From Chlorobiota bacterium (GTDB lineage Bacteria > Bacteroidota > Bacteroidia > Bacteroidales > JAADGE01), in the NCBI GenBank assembly GCA_013153865.1, contig JAADDR010000069.1:1-42494 (forward strand): a DNA stretch of 42,494 nucleotides, in the 5' to 3' direction. Position numbers and translations under genes: made by a program. Positions 8,143 to 15,252 of this stretch are shown piece after piece (position 1 is the first letter of the stretch; each line of letters begins with the position of its first letter). Below the pieces are notes generated by a model, which made no database searches, was not told the DNA's origin, and was given only the letters and a program-made list of their open reading frames with translations.

Positions 8143-9273
8143 ATGAAATACAGTTTAGATAAAATTTTAAACATATTATCGAAAGTAAAAGACCCGGAAA
8201 CCGGAAAAGATTTGATAAGTTTAAATGCGGTAGGATCATTAAGTTCGGAAGAAAATAAGATAGACTTTTCGTTAACTTTGCCGAAAAACAATCCGTTTGT
8301 AAAGTCGATAGAAAAAGCATGTATAAAAATTCTTAAAGAACAACTTTCGGAAGATTTGGAGATAAATATTAAAGCCGTTCCGAAAATATCGGTTCAAAAA
8401 GTATCTTTCGGAAGGACAGATGACGGAAAAATTTTACCCGGAGTTAAAAATATTTTAGCGGTTGCATCGGGAAAAGGCGGAGTCGGGAAATCTACGGTTT
8501 CCGTTAATTTGGCAATAGCATTGGCAAAACAAGGCGCAAAAGTAGGATTACTCGATGCCGACGTTTACGGACCGTCTATACCGAAAATGCTCGGAGTAGA
8601 AGGAGAACGACCGTCTATTAAAAAAGTAAACGGAAAAGACTTAATTGTTCCCATAGAAAAACACGGAATTAAAATGCTGTCCATAGGATTTTTCGTAAGA
8701 CCCGAAGATGCTTTAATATGGAGAGGAGCAATGGCAACATCCGCAATAAATCAATTTGTAAAAGATACCGATTGGGGCGAGTTGGATTATTTTGTAATAG
8801 ACCTGCCTCCGGGAACAGGAGATATACATCTTACCATAGTTCAGGCAATGCCGGTTACCGCCGCGGTAATTGTAAGTACACCGCAACAAGTGGCATTGGC
8901 GGATGCATTAAGAGGAGTAAGTATGTTCAAAGCCGAAAAAATAGAAGTTCCGGTAATAGGTTTTATTGAAAATATGTCGTGGTTTACTCCCGAAGAACTT
9001 CCCGACAACAAATATTATATTTTCGGAAAAAACGGGCTTAAAGAACTTGCCGAAAAAATGAACATTCCTCTTTTAGGACAAATACCGTTGGTACAAAGTA
9101 TAAGAGAATCCGGAGATTACGGAAGCCCTTCGGCTCTTGATAATAATTCTCCGGAAGGAAATGCATTTATTGAGTTAGCGAAAAACGTTGCCGAAAAAAT
9201 AGAAGAAAGAAATGCAACCTTGGAGCCGACCAAAAAAGTTGAAATAGATCCTAATGCAAGTTGCGGAGCATAA
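8143..9273 (+). CDS. mrp: Mrp/ApbC-type P-loop iron-sulfur carrier
   Basis: Cytoplasmic ATPase of the Mrp/NBP35 family that transfers Fe-S clusters to target proteins. Residues 1-90 form the MIP18/DUF59-type N-terminal domain. The deviant Walker A GKGGVGKST is at 110-118, the switch region GLLDADVYGPS at 135-145, and DLPPGTGD at 220-227. Length 376 is typical. The usual CxxC cluster-binding pair after the ENMS motif is absent: the sequence reads ENMSWFTPEELP. The only late cysteine is Cys374 in a C-terminal NASCGA tail. A NifU-domain gene follows 27 bases later, supporting a role in Fe-S assembly. Confidence 0.9.
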   Translation: MKYSLDKILNILSKVKDPETGKDLISLNAVGSLSSEENKIDFSLTLPKNNPFVKSIEKACIKILKEQLSEDLEINIKAVPKISVQKVSFGRTDDGKILPGVKNILAVASGKGGVGKSTVSVNLAIALAKQGAKVGLLDADVYGPSIPKMLGVEGERPSIKKVNGKDLIVPIEKHGIKMLSIGFFVRPEDALIWRGAMATSAINQFVKDTDWGELDYFVIDLPPGTGDIHLTIVQAMPVTAAVIVSTPQQVALADALRGVSMFKAEKIEVPVIGFIENMSWFTPEELPDNKYYIFGKNGLKELAEKMNIPLLGQIPLVQSIRESGDYGSPSALDNNSPEGNAFIELAKNVAEKIEERNATLEPTKKVEIDPNASCGA

Positions 9274-9300
9274 ATTTACTTTTTTTATCATAAATTAAAT

Positions 9301-9546
9301 ATGACCGAATCAGAAAAAAATAATTATATTTTCAGAATAAAAGAGGTTTTGGAATTAGTGCGTCCGTATCTTCAAGCCGACGGCGGAGATATAGACTTTG
9401 TCGATTTATCGGATGATTTAAGGGTTTTCGTAAAACTTACCGGTGCGTGCGGAACTTGTGCAATGAGTATTCAAACGTTAAAATTCGGAGTAGAACACTC
9501 TTTAAAAAATGCTATTCCGGAAATTAAAGAAGTCGTTGCCGTTTAA
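9301..9546 (+). CDS. NifU-domain Fe-S cluster scaffold
   Basis: An 81-residue single NifU C-terminal (Nfu-type) domain that carries Fe-S clusters, normally at a dimer interface. The hallmark GACGTCAMS contains Cys50 and Cys53 (CxxC), preceded by VRPYLQADGGDIDF at 20-33. It lies 27 bases downstream of mrp with no promoter in between, so the two are probably co-transcribed and work in the same pathway: scaffold plus ATP-dependent carrier. Confidence 0.92.
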   Translation: MTESEKNNYIFRIKEVLELVRPYLQADGGDIDFVDLSDDLRVFVKLTGACGTCAMSIQTLKFGVEHSLKNAIPEIKEVVAV

Positions 9547-9560
9547 AATAAATTTCTTTT

Positions 9561-9568
9561 TATCTTTG
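9561..9568 (+). promoter_or_regulatory. Putative -7 element (guanine deaminase)
   Basis: TATCTTTG fits TAnnTTTG and lies 17 bases before the ATG at 9586. A TTG at 9536-9538 is 22 bases upstream, slightly long for the -33 box. Confidence 0.45.
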
Positions 9569-9585
9569 TATAAAAAACAAACGGA

Positions 9586-10056
9586 ATGAAGAAAGAAGAA
9601 GATTTTATGAGAGAAGCTGTTCGCCTGTCTCGCGAAAGCGTAAAAAACGGAGGAGGACCGTTCGGAGCCGTTATCGTTAAAGACGGAGAGATTATTGCAT
9701 CGGCATCAAACAGTGTAACCAAAGATAACGATCCTACTGCTCACGCCGAAGTTTCGGCAATACGCAAAGCCGCAAAAAAATTAAAAACTTTTGACCTTTC
9801 GGGATGCGAAATTTATACTTCTTGCGAACCGTGCCCCATGTGTTTCGGGGCAGTTTATTGGGCTCGTTTGGATAAGTTGTATTTTGCAAATACTAAACAA
9901 GACGCAAAAGCAATAGGATTTGACGATTCTTTTATTTACGAAGAAATAGAACTACCTTACGATAAAAGAAAAATACCGAATATTCAATTGTTGAGAGATG
10001 AAGCTCTTAAAGCTTTTGAGGATTGGAAAAATAAAGAAGATAAAACAGAGTATTAA
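9586..10056 (+). CDS. guaD: Guanine deaminase (cytidine-deaminase fold)
   Basis: Predicted zinc hydrolase converting guanine to xanthine and ammonia in purine salvage or breakdown. The 156 residues match the Bacillus GuaD type in length and in the DDSFIYEEI region (113-121) and the C-terminal tail ending in a tyrosine, which in that family caps the neighbouring subunit's active site. Zinc ligands are His53 (HAE, with proton-shuttling Glu55) and Cys83/Cys86 in SCEPCPMC. The substrate is inferred from family resemblance; another nucleobase or nucleoside is possible. It has its own -7 element and ends in a strong terminator. The window's second deaminase of this fold is tadA (28539-28979). Confidence 0.85.
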   Translation: MKKEEDFMREAVRLSRESVKNGGGPFGAVIVKDGEIIASASNSVTKDNDPTAHAEVSAIRKAAKKLKTFDLSGCEIYTSCEPCPMCFGAVYWARLDKLYFANTKQDAKAIGFDDSFIYEEIELPYDKRKIPNIQLLRDEALKAFEDWKNKEDKTEY

Positions 10057-10083
10057 AAAAATCCGGCATTTGCCGGATTTTTT
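10056..10083. terminator. Bidirectional rho-independent terminator
   Basis: A perfect 13-bp stem, A5-ATCCGGCA (10056-10068) and TGCCGGAT-T5 (10071-10083), around a two-base TT gap. A T-run follows on both strands. It sits between the convergent guanine deaminase (+) and deoC (-) genes and can serve both. Confidence 0.92.
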
Positions 10084-10094
10084 ATGTTTTACGA

Positions 10095-10988
10095 TTAAAA
10101 ATATTTAATGTCTTCGGTTTTTTCCGAGCTCATATGAATAATATCGTTTAAAAGATTGTTAGCCAAGCTGCTTGCTCCTATTCTGAATAAATCGGGAGTC
10201 AGCCATTCTTCTCCGAGAACGGCATCCATTACCGCATAATATTTTAGAGCCGTTTCCGAGTCGGAAATACCTCCGGCAGGCTTTATCCCGACTTTTTTGC
10301 CGGTTTTTTTAAAGTATTCTTTAGCTGTTTGTGCCATAACGTAAACAGCTTCGAGAGTTGCCGCCGGTGTTGTTTTTCCGGTGGATGTTTTTAAAAAATC
10401 GCCTCCCGCTTCGACTGCTAAAACAGATGCCTTTTTAACGTTTTTGAGATTCTCGAGAGAGCCGCTTTCGAGAATAACTTTTAAATGATTTGAACCGACT
10501 GCTTTTTTTAAGGTTTTTATTTCGTCGAAAACGGTTTTATAATCTCCGCTGAGGAATGTTCCGACGGAAATAACCATATCCGCTTCGTTTGCACCTTTGT
10601 CGATTGCTTTTTTTGTTTCGGCTTCTTTAATTTCGATAAAAGTTTGAGAGGAAGGAAATCCTCCCACAACGGAGGCAATATTTACGTTTTCGACATTCAG
10701 GTTTTTTTTAACATGCTCTGCCAATGTCGGATAAACACATATTGCGGCAACATTAGGCATATCCGGAAAAACTGATTTGAAATTATTTACTTTATCGGCA
10801 AAACTTTTCGCTCTTGCCGGAGTATCTGTATGGTTTAAAGTTGTTAAGTCAATAAACCCGAATATTTTTTTTAATGTTTCGATTTTATATATCGAAGATA
10901 TATTAGAAGTTATTTTTTTAACTTCTGCTTCTGCGAAAGAGTCATTAATGTTTAAATCGTAAGAATCAAGAATTTTGTTTATATCCAT
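10095..10988 (-). CDS. deoC: Deoxyribose-phosphate aldolase
   Basis: Class I aldolase splitting 2-deoxyribose 5-phosphate into acetaldehyde and glyceraldehyde 3-phosphate in deoxynucleoside catabolism. The Schiff-base lysine is Lys200 in FLKTSTGK; the partner lysine is Lys236 in VGIKPAGGI, and the acid is Asp137 in NEADMVI. Their spacing agrees with E. coli Asp102/Lys167/Lys201. At 297 residues it is the longer form with an N-terminal helical extension of about 40 residues. The ATG is only 22 bases downstream of the tRNA-Lys 3' end on the same strand, with no room for a separate promoter, so it may be read through from the tRNA promoter. Confidence 0.95.
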   Translation of the reverse strand: MDINKILDSYDLNINDSFAEAEVKKITSNISSIYKIETLKKIFGFIDLTTLNHTDTPARAKSFADKVNNFKSVFPDMPNVAAICVYPTLAEHVKKNLNVENVNIASVVGGFPSSQTFIEIKEAETKKAIDKGANEADMVISVGTFLSGDYKTVFDEIKTLKKAVGSNHLKVILESGSLENLKNVKKASVLAVEAGGDFLKTSTGKTTPAATLEAVYVMAQTAKEYFKKTGKKVGIKPAGGISDSETALKYYAVMDAVLGEEWLTPDLFRIGASSLANNLLNDIIHMSSEKTEDIKYF

Positions 10989-11010
10989 ATTAAATATTTT
11001 TTAAAAGAAG

Positions 11011-11083
11011 TCGGCCCGGCGGGGTTCGAACCCGCGACACCGAGATTAAGAGTCACGTGCTCTGCCAACTGAGCTACAGGCCG
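11011..11083 (-). tRNA. tRNA-Lys (CTT anticodon)
   Basis: A 73-nt cloverleaf on the minus strand: 7-bp acceptor (CGGCCTG with CGGGCCG, one T-G wobble), U8-A9, D arm GCTC/GAGC with loop AGTTGGCA, anticodon loop CTCTTAA (anticodon CTT, reading AAG), variable loop GTGTC, T arm GCGGG-TTCGAAC-CCCGC and discriminator A. CCA is not encoded. The anticodon stem CGTGA/TCTCG has a central U-U mismatch (positions 29-41). Confidence 0.92.
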
Positions 11084-11097
11084 GTTAAATTTGTGCA

Positions 11098-11105
11098 CAA
11101 AGGTA
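11098..11105 (-). promoter_or_regulatory. Putative -7 element for tRNA-Lys
   Basis: The minus-strand octamer TACCTTTG matches TAnnTTTG and lies 14 bases upstream of the tRNA 5' end. No properly spaced -33 box is visible. Confidence 0.45.
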
Positions 11106-11126
11106 AAAAAAATGTAATCAAGGTGT

Positions 11127-11456
11127 TTATTTTTTCAATTTTTTATTTGAGAAATGCCTGTTTTTATCCCTTTCGGTTTTCTTTTCGAGATTTTTTTTAA
11201 ATGCATCTTCCAGATTTATTCCTGTTTGATTGGCAATACAAATAAGAACGAAAAGCACGTCGGCAAGTTCGTCGGCAAGTTCCGGGTTTCTGTCCGATTT
11301 TTTAAACGATTGTTCTCCGTATTGTCGGGCTATAATTCTTGCCACCTCTCCTACTTCTTCGGTTAAAATTGCCATATTGGTAAGCTCGTTAAAATATCTT
11401 ACGCCGTATTTTTTTATCCAATCGTCAACTTTGTTTTGTGCTTGTTTTATCGTCAT
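11127..11456 (-). CDS. MazG-like nucleotide pyrophosphohydrolase
   Basis: An all-alpha NTP pyrophosphohydrolase of the MazG fold, 109 residues, predicted to hydrolyse nucleoside triphosphates to monophosphates plus pyrophosphate. The Mg-binding acidic motifs are visible: EEVGE at 33-37 and ELADELAD at 59-66 (Glu63, Asp66). The substrate (dCTP, dUTP or a damaged nucleotide) cannot be told. Its ATG overlaps the stop of the ABC ATPase gene (ATGA), making it the last member of the serpin-permease-ATPase-mazG unit. No functional link to a transporter is known to me. Confidence 0.87.
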   Translation of the reverse strand: MTIKQAQNKVDDWIKKYGVRYFNELTNMAILTEEVGEVARIIARQYGEQSFKKSDRNPELADELADVLFVLICIANQTGINLEDAFKKNLEKKTERDKNRHFSNKKLKK

Positions 11457-12145
11457 CGTTTTTTTGGTATTAATTCGTCAATTAGTGTTTTGTTTTTATT
11501 TTCGATAAAGTTAAACAGTTTGTCTTCAAATGTTTTAAAATTCGCTTTTTCAACTGTAAGTTTAATTTTTTTATCTTCGAGCAGATGTATGTAATCGCAC
11601 ATATTTGTCAGAGTTTCAATAATATGAGATGTTACTATTATTGTTTTGCCGGTGTTTTTGTATTTCATTAAAATTGAACGTATTATTCTGCTTGTTTCCG
11701 TGTCGAGCCCGTTAAACGGCTCGTCGAGAATCATTACGGGTTTGTCTTTTTTTAATATTCCCGTTACGGCAAGTTTCTTTTTCATTCCGGTTGAATACGT
11801 TTCTGTTATTTTATCCAGCGGCAATAAAAATAAGCTGTTCCACTTTTCCGTATCAAAATTTTTATTTTTAAATAAGTTTAGATACTCTCTTCCCGTGATG
11901 TTCGGATAAAAATAATTTTCGGCGGGTAAGTAAGCTGTATCTTTTTTTGTCAGTTTTTTATTATTGAATAATATTTCCCCTTTGTCGGGTTTTTTTATTC
12001 CGAAGATTGAATTCAGCAATGTCGTTTTTCCGGCACCGTTAAGTCCGACAATACCGTGAATACGATTTGTTTTTATACTTAAATTCAAGTTTTCGATTAC
12101 TGTTTCTTTATTGTATGATACTGTAAGTTCGCTAATTAAAATCAT
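11453..12145 (-). CDS. ABC transporter ATP-binding protein
   Basis: Single nucleotide-binding domain, 230 residues. Walker A GLNGAGKT is at 34-41, the ABC signature is a variant YSTGMKKK at 117-124, Walker B with glutamate is VMILDEPFNGLD at 137-148, and the H-loop is in VTSHIIET. The STGMKKK signature is typical of ABC-2 type exporters (drug, bacteriocin or lipid export). The gene overlaps the upstream permease by 14 bases and the downstream mazG by four, so ATPase and permease surely form one transporter. Substrate unknown. Confidence 0.93.
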   Translation of the reverse strand: MILISELTVSYNKETVIENLNLSIKTNRIHGIVGLNGAGKTTLLNSIFGIKKPDKGEILFNNKKLTKKDTAYLPAENYFYPNITGREYLNLFKNKNFDTEKWNSLFLLPLDKITETYSTGMKKKLAVTGILKKDKPVMILDEPFNGLDTETSRIIRSILMKYKNTGKTIIVTSHIIETLTNMCDYIHLLEDKKIKLTVEKANFKTFEDKLFNFIENKNKTLIDELIPKKR

Positions 12146-13079
12146 GTAAATAAAGTTTTAAATTACTTAGTGCCGAAAACATAAATTTAATCGCTAACAA
12201 CAAAATCAACGGAGTTAATACGGGAATAAAAATTCCGGCAATTCCTGCCATGGTAAATATTCGCACTGCTTCCGATTTTTTGTCCGGTCGGTAAAAAGCA
12301 TATTTTAATAGAATTGTATAAACAAGAAAACAGGAAATAATCAAATATTCGATTAAAGGGATATAATAATATTCCGGATTAAATATTATAAACAAAACGA
12401 TAAGCGGAATAATTAAAATTGAGAACAACTTGATATGATTAGTTATTTTGTCGATTAAAAAACGCTTTTCGTTTAATTCTTTTGCCGATAAAACAGGCAA
12501 CGATTCGGGGGTCTCGTAAAATCCGGATATTATTATGCCGAAAATGAATATTATGACCGGAACACTTGCAACGTAAAAAGATGTTAAAATGCCGGTAAAC
12601 CAGATAAAAACAAGAATAAAAAAATTTTTTCTCACTCCGGATTTCCATTCGAAATTATCATCCGGTATCAGTTTTTGAAAAACGGTATTAAGTCCGGTTT
12701 TTTTAATATTTATTTCAATAAAAGGAATGATTGATATAAAAATTGTAAGCATCGCAGCATAAATAATTTGTCCGAAATAAACAAGTAAAATAATTAACGG
12801 AACGGAAAGCGTAAAATATTCGACAAAAAAGATTTTTCGGGGTTTTTCCGAATGAATGCTTAAAAATGTTTTATCCTTTCTTTTAACATGAATCGACAAG
12901 AGAATTAAAGAATATGCACCGATAATGATTTCCGTGTTTTTATTTTCGGAAATATTCGAAAAGACGTAAAATAAAATTAATACGGACAATATCAATAAAA
13001 ATATTGCCCGTAAAATCCCGATTTGAAGTATTGCTCTTATAAATTGTTTTATTCTGATATTTAGTATCCTTGTCGTCAT
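12132..13079 (-). CDS. ABC-2-type transporter permease (putative)
   Basis: Polytopic membrane protein of 315 residues with about nine or ten hydrophobic segments (for example 27-44, 50-65, 92-130, 155-190, 217-234, 240-262 and 274-308). I recognise no sequence motif. The transporter assignment comes from its 14-base overlap with the ATPase gene. Its ATG is only four bases after the serpin stop codon, so it is probably translated from the same message. It belongs to a poorly characterised class of Bacteroidota permeases. Confidence 0.75.
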   Translation of the reverse strand: MTTRILNIRIKQFIRAILQIGILRAIFLLILSVLILFYVFSNISENKNTEIIIGAYSLILLSIHVKRKDKTFLSIHSEKPRKIFFVEYFTLSVPLIILLVYFGQIIYAAMLTIFISIIPFIEINIKKTGLNTVFQKLIPDDNFEWKSGVRKNFFILVFIWFTGILTSFYVASVPVIIFIFGIIISGFYETPESLPVLSAKELNEKRFLIDKITNHIKLFSILIIPLIVLFIIFNPEYYYIPLIEYLIISCFLVYTILLKYAFYRPDKKSEAVRIFTMAGIAGIFIPVLTPLILLLAIKFMFSALSNLKLYLHDFN

Positions 13080-13083
13080 TCTT

Positions 13084-14274
13084 TTACATAAACGCCAATT
13101 TTCCCATAAACAGTATACTTCCTGTTGTATTATCTTTTATGAAATACAAAAACGGGCGGTCTGCTTTAAATTCTATTGCTCCGGACGGATTTACCGAAGT
13201 TATGCGTTTCATAATTACGGCTGTTGCGGCGGCGGCTTCCGTTCCGCTTTCGTCAATATTTATAAATGTTTGATGTATAACCTTATCAATTCTCAATTCT
13301 TTTTTGCAGGTCATTCCCGAAAAATCGGCACGATTCGTAAATGCATGTTTCATACCGGCACTATACAATGTTTCGGCTAAATCCGTTTTATATTCCGTTT
13401 TAAATTTCGGAACGGCAAGTTTTATGTTTTTATATTCGCTTTTTTCGTATAAATTTTTAAAATCATCATAACCGAACTCTTTTTCAAAAAGTGAAAAATC
13501 ATAACTTTTTTCCGGTAAAACAATTATCATCGATGCGCGTTTTCCTTTATACGGAATTTCAACCATTTTAAATTTGTCGGTTTCGGCATATTTCATTCTG
13601 TTGTTTACATACATAAATTCTTTTTGTGTTTTTCCGTTTAAAGCGTAAAAAATATCTTTTTGTGTCGCTTTTTCGTTAAATTTTTTATCCCATTGTGCCA
13701 AGAAATATACGGCATTTACCAAAACCATTTTTGTATCTCCGTCAACCGACGAATTATCCAATAAATTTTTTATTTTATTTTTTGTTTTTTTTGCTGTCCA
13801 ATCATTAATTTTTTTAACGGCAATTTCCCTGTCTTTTGCGGTTCTGAAATCAACGCCTTCTATTTGCGCATCATAATAACTTTTTACGGTTTCAAAATAA
13901 GAGTGTAAGAAATTAAAATCTTTTTGAGCCCAAACCGAATTTGCAATATTAAACAGATAATATTCCGGATTTTTTGTCTTTTGTGTTTTTGATATTAACT
14001 CTTTGTAAGACTCATTAATTTCTTTCGCATTTTCAGGAAAATGTAAGACTTCCGACATTTCTTTTCTTGTTTTTCCCCTTGCTCCCTCGTAGGTCATTGC
14101 CAATGCGGCAGAAACACTGAACGGAGATAAAAATATGTTTTTTTGCTCGTCGGCAACCATAGAAAACAATTCAAAAGTAAATTTATTATTACTTTCAATA
14201 ATATTTGTTTTGTTTTGAGAATTAAGAATATTCACGGCAAATACAAAAATTAAAAATAAAACGTATTTTTTCAT
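13084..14274 (-). CDS. Secreted serpin (serine protease inhibitor)
   Basis: Suicide inhibitor of serine, or sometimes cysteine, proteases. Residues 1-20 are a signal peptide without a lipobox, so the protein is exported to the periplasm or beyond. The 396 residues cover the whole serpin fold: NIFLSPFSVSAALAM at 46-60, ANSVWAQ at 111-117, LVNAVYFLAQWDKKF at 185-199 and FKADRPFLYFI at 369-379. The reactive-centre hinge, DESGTEAAAATA at 341-352, has the small residues needed for loop insertion, so the protein should be inhibitory. By alignment to antitrypsin numbering the scissile bond falls near KRIT (356-359), but the loop is about five residues longer, so P1 is uncertain. It heads a tight unit with an ABC transporter and a MazG-like gene. 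Confidence 0.93.
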   Translation of the reverse strand: MKKYVLFLIFVFAVNILNSQNKTNIIESNNKFTFELFSMVADEQKNIFLSPFSVSAALAMTYEGARGKTRKEMSEVLHFPENAKEINESYKELISKTQKTKNPEYYLFNIANSVWAQKDFNFLHSYFETVKSYYDAQIEGVDFRTAKDREIAVKKINDWTAKKTKNKIKNLLDNSSVDGDTKMVLVNAVYFLAQWDKKFNEKATQKDIFYALNGKTQKEFMYVNNRMKYAETDKFKMVEIPYKGKRASMIIVLPEKSYDFSLFEKEFGYDDFKNLYEKSEYKNIKLAVPKFKTEYKTDLAETLYSAGMKHAFTNRADFSGMTCKKELRIDKVIHQTFINIDESGTEAAAATAVIMKRITSVNPSGAIEFKADRPFLYFIKDNTTGSILFMGKLAFM

Positions 14275-14347
14275 AATTTAAAAATTTTTAGTGTTTTTTA
14301 TAATAAGATGAAAAATAAAAGATTATTCAATAAATAAAATTTAATAT

Positions 14348-14355
14348 TAATTTTG
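14348..14355 (+). promoter_or_regulatory. Putative -7 element (cyclophilin-pheS)
   Basis: TAATTTTG matches TAnnTTTG and sits 30 bases before the ATG at 14386. No -33 box is evident. Confidence 0.4.
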
Positions 14356-14385
14356 CAATTTATATAATAATTAAAATTCGACCAA

Positions 14386-15240
14386 ATGAGAACTTCTTAT
14401 TTCTCTCTTTTTTTAACAATAATTTTAACACTGTCTTTTTTATCGTGCAATTCCGAAACGGAAAACAAAACAGTCTCCGAAAATTATAAAATCGAAACTT
14501 CTTTCAATGAATCAACTTTACCGGATACACTTGTTTTAATCGAAACACCTTACGGTAATATGAAAATTAAATTATACGATAAAACACCGAAACATAAAGC
14601 AAATTTTATAAAACTTGTAAAAAGCGGATTTTATGACGGACTGTTGTTTCATCGCGTAATAAAAGACTTTATGATACAAGGCGGTGATCCGGATTCCAAA
14701 GACGCACCTGCCGGAAAAATGCTGGGAAACGGCGGTCCCGGTTATCAAATTGATGCCGAATTTGTTCCGGAACTGTTTCATAAAAAAGGTGTAATTGCCG
14801 CCGCAAGAGAAGGTGATGCGGTAAATCCGCAAAAAAAATCATCCGGTTCGCAATTTTATATCGTGCAAGGACGAAAATTTACCGACGAAGAACTTAATGC
14901 TCTCGAAGAACAAATATCTTTGGGAAATTATATTTCTTCGCATCCGGAAATAAACAAACTTGCAACACAATACAGAATGACCGGAAATAAACCGGCTTTT
15001 GATAAACTGCTTGAAGAAATAAAAACAAAACAGGATTACAAACCCTATAAAATTCCCGAAAATCAAAGAAAAATTTATAAAACAATCGGAGGAACACCGC
15101 ATCTTGACGGAAACTATACCGTTTTCGGCGAAGTTATCGAAGGACTTGACGTAATAGACAAAATTGCCGCATCGGAAACAGACCGCAACGACAGACCTCT
15201 TAAAGACGTTAAAATGAAAATAAAAATAATAACGGAATAA
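14386..15240 (+). CDS. Cyclophilin-type peptidyl-prolyl isomerase lipoprotein
   Basis: Catalyses cis-trans isomerisation of proline peptide bonds, here probably helping envelope proteins to fold. The signal peptide ends in a lipobox with Cys21 (LSFLSC), so it should be membrane-anchored. The cyclophilin core has FHRVIKDFMIQGGD at 88-101 (catalytic Arg90) and GSQFYIVQ at 154-161, ending with VFGEVIEGLDVID. Between these halves, at about 163-233, is a charged, helical insert of some 70 residues that single-domain cyclophilins lack. Length is 284 residues. pheS starts 12 bases downstream, so the two may share a transcript. Confidence 0.92.
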   Translation: MRTSYFSLFLTIILTLSFLSCNSETENKTVSENYKIETSFNESTLPDTLVLIETPYGNMKIKLYDKTPKHKANFIKLVKSGFYDGLLFHRVIKDFMIQGGDPDSKDAPAGKMLGNGGPGYQIDAEFVPELFHKKGVIAAAREGDAVNPQKKSSGSQFYIVQGRKFTDEELNALEEQISLGNYISSHPEINKLATQYRMTGNKPAFDKLLEEIKTKQDYKPYKIPENQRKIYKTIGGTPHLDGNYTVFGEVIEGLDVIDKIAASETDRNDRPLKDVKMKIKIITE

Positions 15241-15252
15241 AAAATAAAAACA

